From: Actinobacteria bacterium 13_2_20CM_68_14
GTDB lineage: Bacteria; Actinomycetota; Thermoleophilia; Gaiellales; Gaiellaceae
Length of the DNA: 23,041 bases
Direction of reading: 5' to 3'
Assembly (NCBI GenBank): GCA_001914705.1
Contig: MNDB01000015.1
Coordinates: forward strand, 1-23,041
The notes under the pieces are model-generated. The model was not told the DNA's origin, did no database searches, and saw only the letters and a program-made list of their open reading frames with translations. Shown piece by piece: positions 22,291-23,041 of this stretch. The position numbers were made by a program, and so were the translations under genes. Positions within the stretch are counted from its first letter, which is position 1, and each line of letters starts with the position of its first letter.

Positions 22291-23041
22291 GGTAGCGGCG
22301 GTCGCGGACGCGATTCGCTCGCACGACCGCTTTCTACTCGTCACTCACGAGAACCCCGACGGCGACGCGCTTGGCTCGATCCTGGCGCTAAAGCTCGCGC
22401 TCGACCAGCTCGGCAAGGACAGCGTCATGTACCTCTACGGCGATGCTCCGCTGCCGGTCGAGTACGCGTTCATGCCGCTCGACGAGCTGCGGCGGCGGCT
22501 CCCGGATGACTGGCGCGAGCGTGTCTTGATCGCCGTCGACTGCGCGAACGAGACGCGGATCGGCCCGGAGCCGGAGCCGCTCGACGGCGCGCCGCTCGTG
22601 CTCGACATCGACCACCACCACGACAACACGCGTTTCGGCCAGATCAATCTGATCGCTCCGAACGCCTCGTCGACTGGCGAGGTCCTGCGCGACGTCTTCG
22701 CGGAGCTTGGTGTTGAGCTGACACCGGAGATCGCGGAGGCGCTCTACATCGCGCTCGTCACGGACACCGGGCGCTTTCAGTACTCGAACACGACCGCGAA
22801 GGCGCTGCGCCTGGCCGCCGAGTTGGTCGAAGCCGGGGCGGACGTCCACGCGATCTTCCGCCGCGTGTACGAGACGGTGCAGTTCGCGAAGCTCAAGCTG
22901 CTTGCCCGCGCGCTCGAGCGAGCACAGATCTACGACGGTGGGAGGTTGGTCGTCTCTTACCTGCTGCGGAGCGACTTCACGGACATCGGCGCGGCCGAGG
23001 CGTACTCGGAGGGGATCATCGACTACCTGCGCATGGTCGAG
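22265..23041 (+). CDS. nrnA: DHH-family phosphoesterase NrnA-like (3' end beyond the window)
   Basis: NrnA-type DHH/DHHA1 proteins degrade short oligoribonucleotides and dephosphorylate pAp; the gene commonly follows rbfA. The visible 259 codons show VTHENPDGDALGSILAL (26-42) with metal-binding Asp residues, IAVDCAN (89-95), the signature DIDHHHDN (114-121), and ALVTDTGRFQYSNT (163-176), then the linker to the DHHA1 substrate-binding domain. The ATG at 22265 lies within the 3' end of rbfA. It is the only in-frame ATG or GTG before the domain, and the overlap suggests coupled translation. The frame remains open at the window edge and the C-terminal GGHxxAAG-type motif is not in view. Confidence 0.92.
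   Translation, partial: MSSPQTTSEVAAVADAIRSHDRFLLVTHENPDGDALGSILALKLALDQLGKDSVMYLYGDAPLPVEYAFMPLDELRRRLPDDWRERVLIAVDCANETRIGPEPEPLDGAPLVLDIDHHHDNTRFGQINLIAPNASSTGEVLRDVFAELGVELTPEIAEALYIALVTDTGRFQYSNTTAKALRLAAELVEAGADVHAIFRRVYETVQFAKLKLLARALERAQIYDGGRLVVSYLLRSDFTDIGAAEAYSEGIIDYLRMVE

Noticed and set aside
21928..22344. Upstream extension of the TauE-like frame on the minus strand
   Set aside because: It runs antisense to rbfA and encodes no membrane segment. The permease begins at GTG 21927.

Overview
The window is a very GC-rich chromosomal segment of housekeeping genes with no tRNA, rRNA, CRISPR array or recognisable transposase gene. It carries an actinobacterial-type integration host factor (mIHF) directly before gmk, rpoZ and coaBC, the arrangement seen in Actinobacteria. 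Pyrimidine genes of the pyrK/pyrD class 1B type, frequent GTG starts, apparent leaderless genes and a MoxR/DUF58/transglutaminase operon are compatible with a deep-branching actinobacterium such as Thermoleophilia. The lineage is inference.

Region 1 (1-2728): the 3' end of carB, then pyrK and pyrD overlapping head to tail (end of the pyrimidine operon). A separate promoter then drives mihF, which overlaps gmk. Region 2 (2729-4463): rpoZ and coaBC, separated by an intergenic stretch that holds two copies of a 19-base palindromic site in inverted orientation. Region 3 (4464-10619): moxR, a DUF58 gene, a transglutaminase, a nucleotidyltransferase, a TPR gene and dtd, mostly overlapping or nearly so. 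Region 4 (10620-13973) is more accessory: a glycine-zipper envelope protein and a lipoprotein on the minus strand, an apparently leaderless PadR-family regulator followed by a tiny His-rich coiled-coil protein, and an alpha/beta hydrolase. Region 5 (13974-23041) is the transcription/translation operon rimP-nusA-ylxR-infB followed by DUF503 (ylxP-like), rbfA and nrnA. This conserved order is interrupted by minus-strand genes: an LVIVD-repeat secreted protein after infB, and mreB plus a TauE-like permease between DUF503 and rbfA.

The most striking non-genic signal is a dispersed double-hairpin repeat with four clear copies (2769-2823, 6803-6853, 13003-13054, 16160-16212), all in the same orientation. 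Each has a first hairpin with GGCCG...CGGCC ends, an invariant TCT after it, and a second hairpin with a GCAAGC centre. The stem sequences differ between copies yet remain paired. One copy lies inside the reading frame of ylxR, because no start codon exists between the repeat and the conserved YlxR domain. Other notable signals are a terminator with an overlapping alternative hairpin in the rimP-nusA leader (a candidate attenuator), a CCCH zinc-ribbon-like motif in the C-terminal extension of NusA, a motif shared just upstream of DUF503 and rbfA, a long non-family tail on MreB, and a divergent Gmk whose only possible start codons are TTG or CTG.
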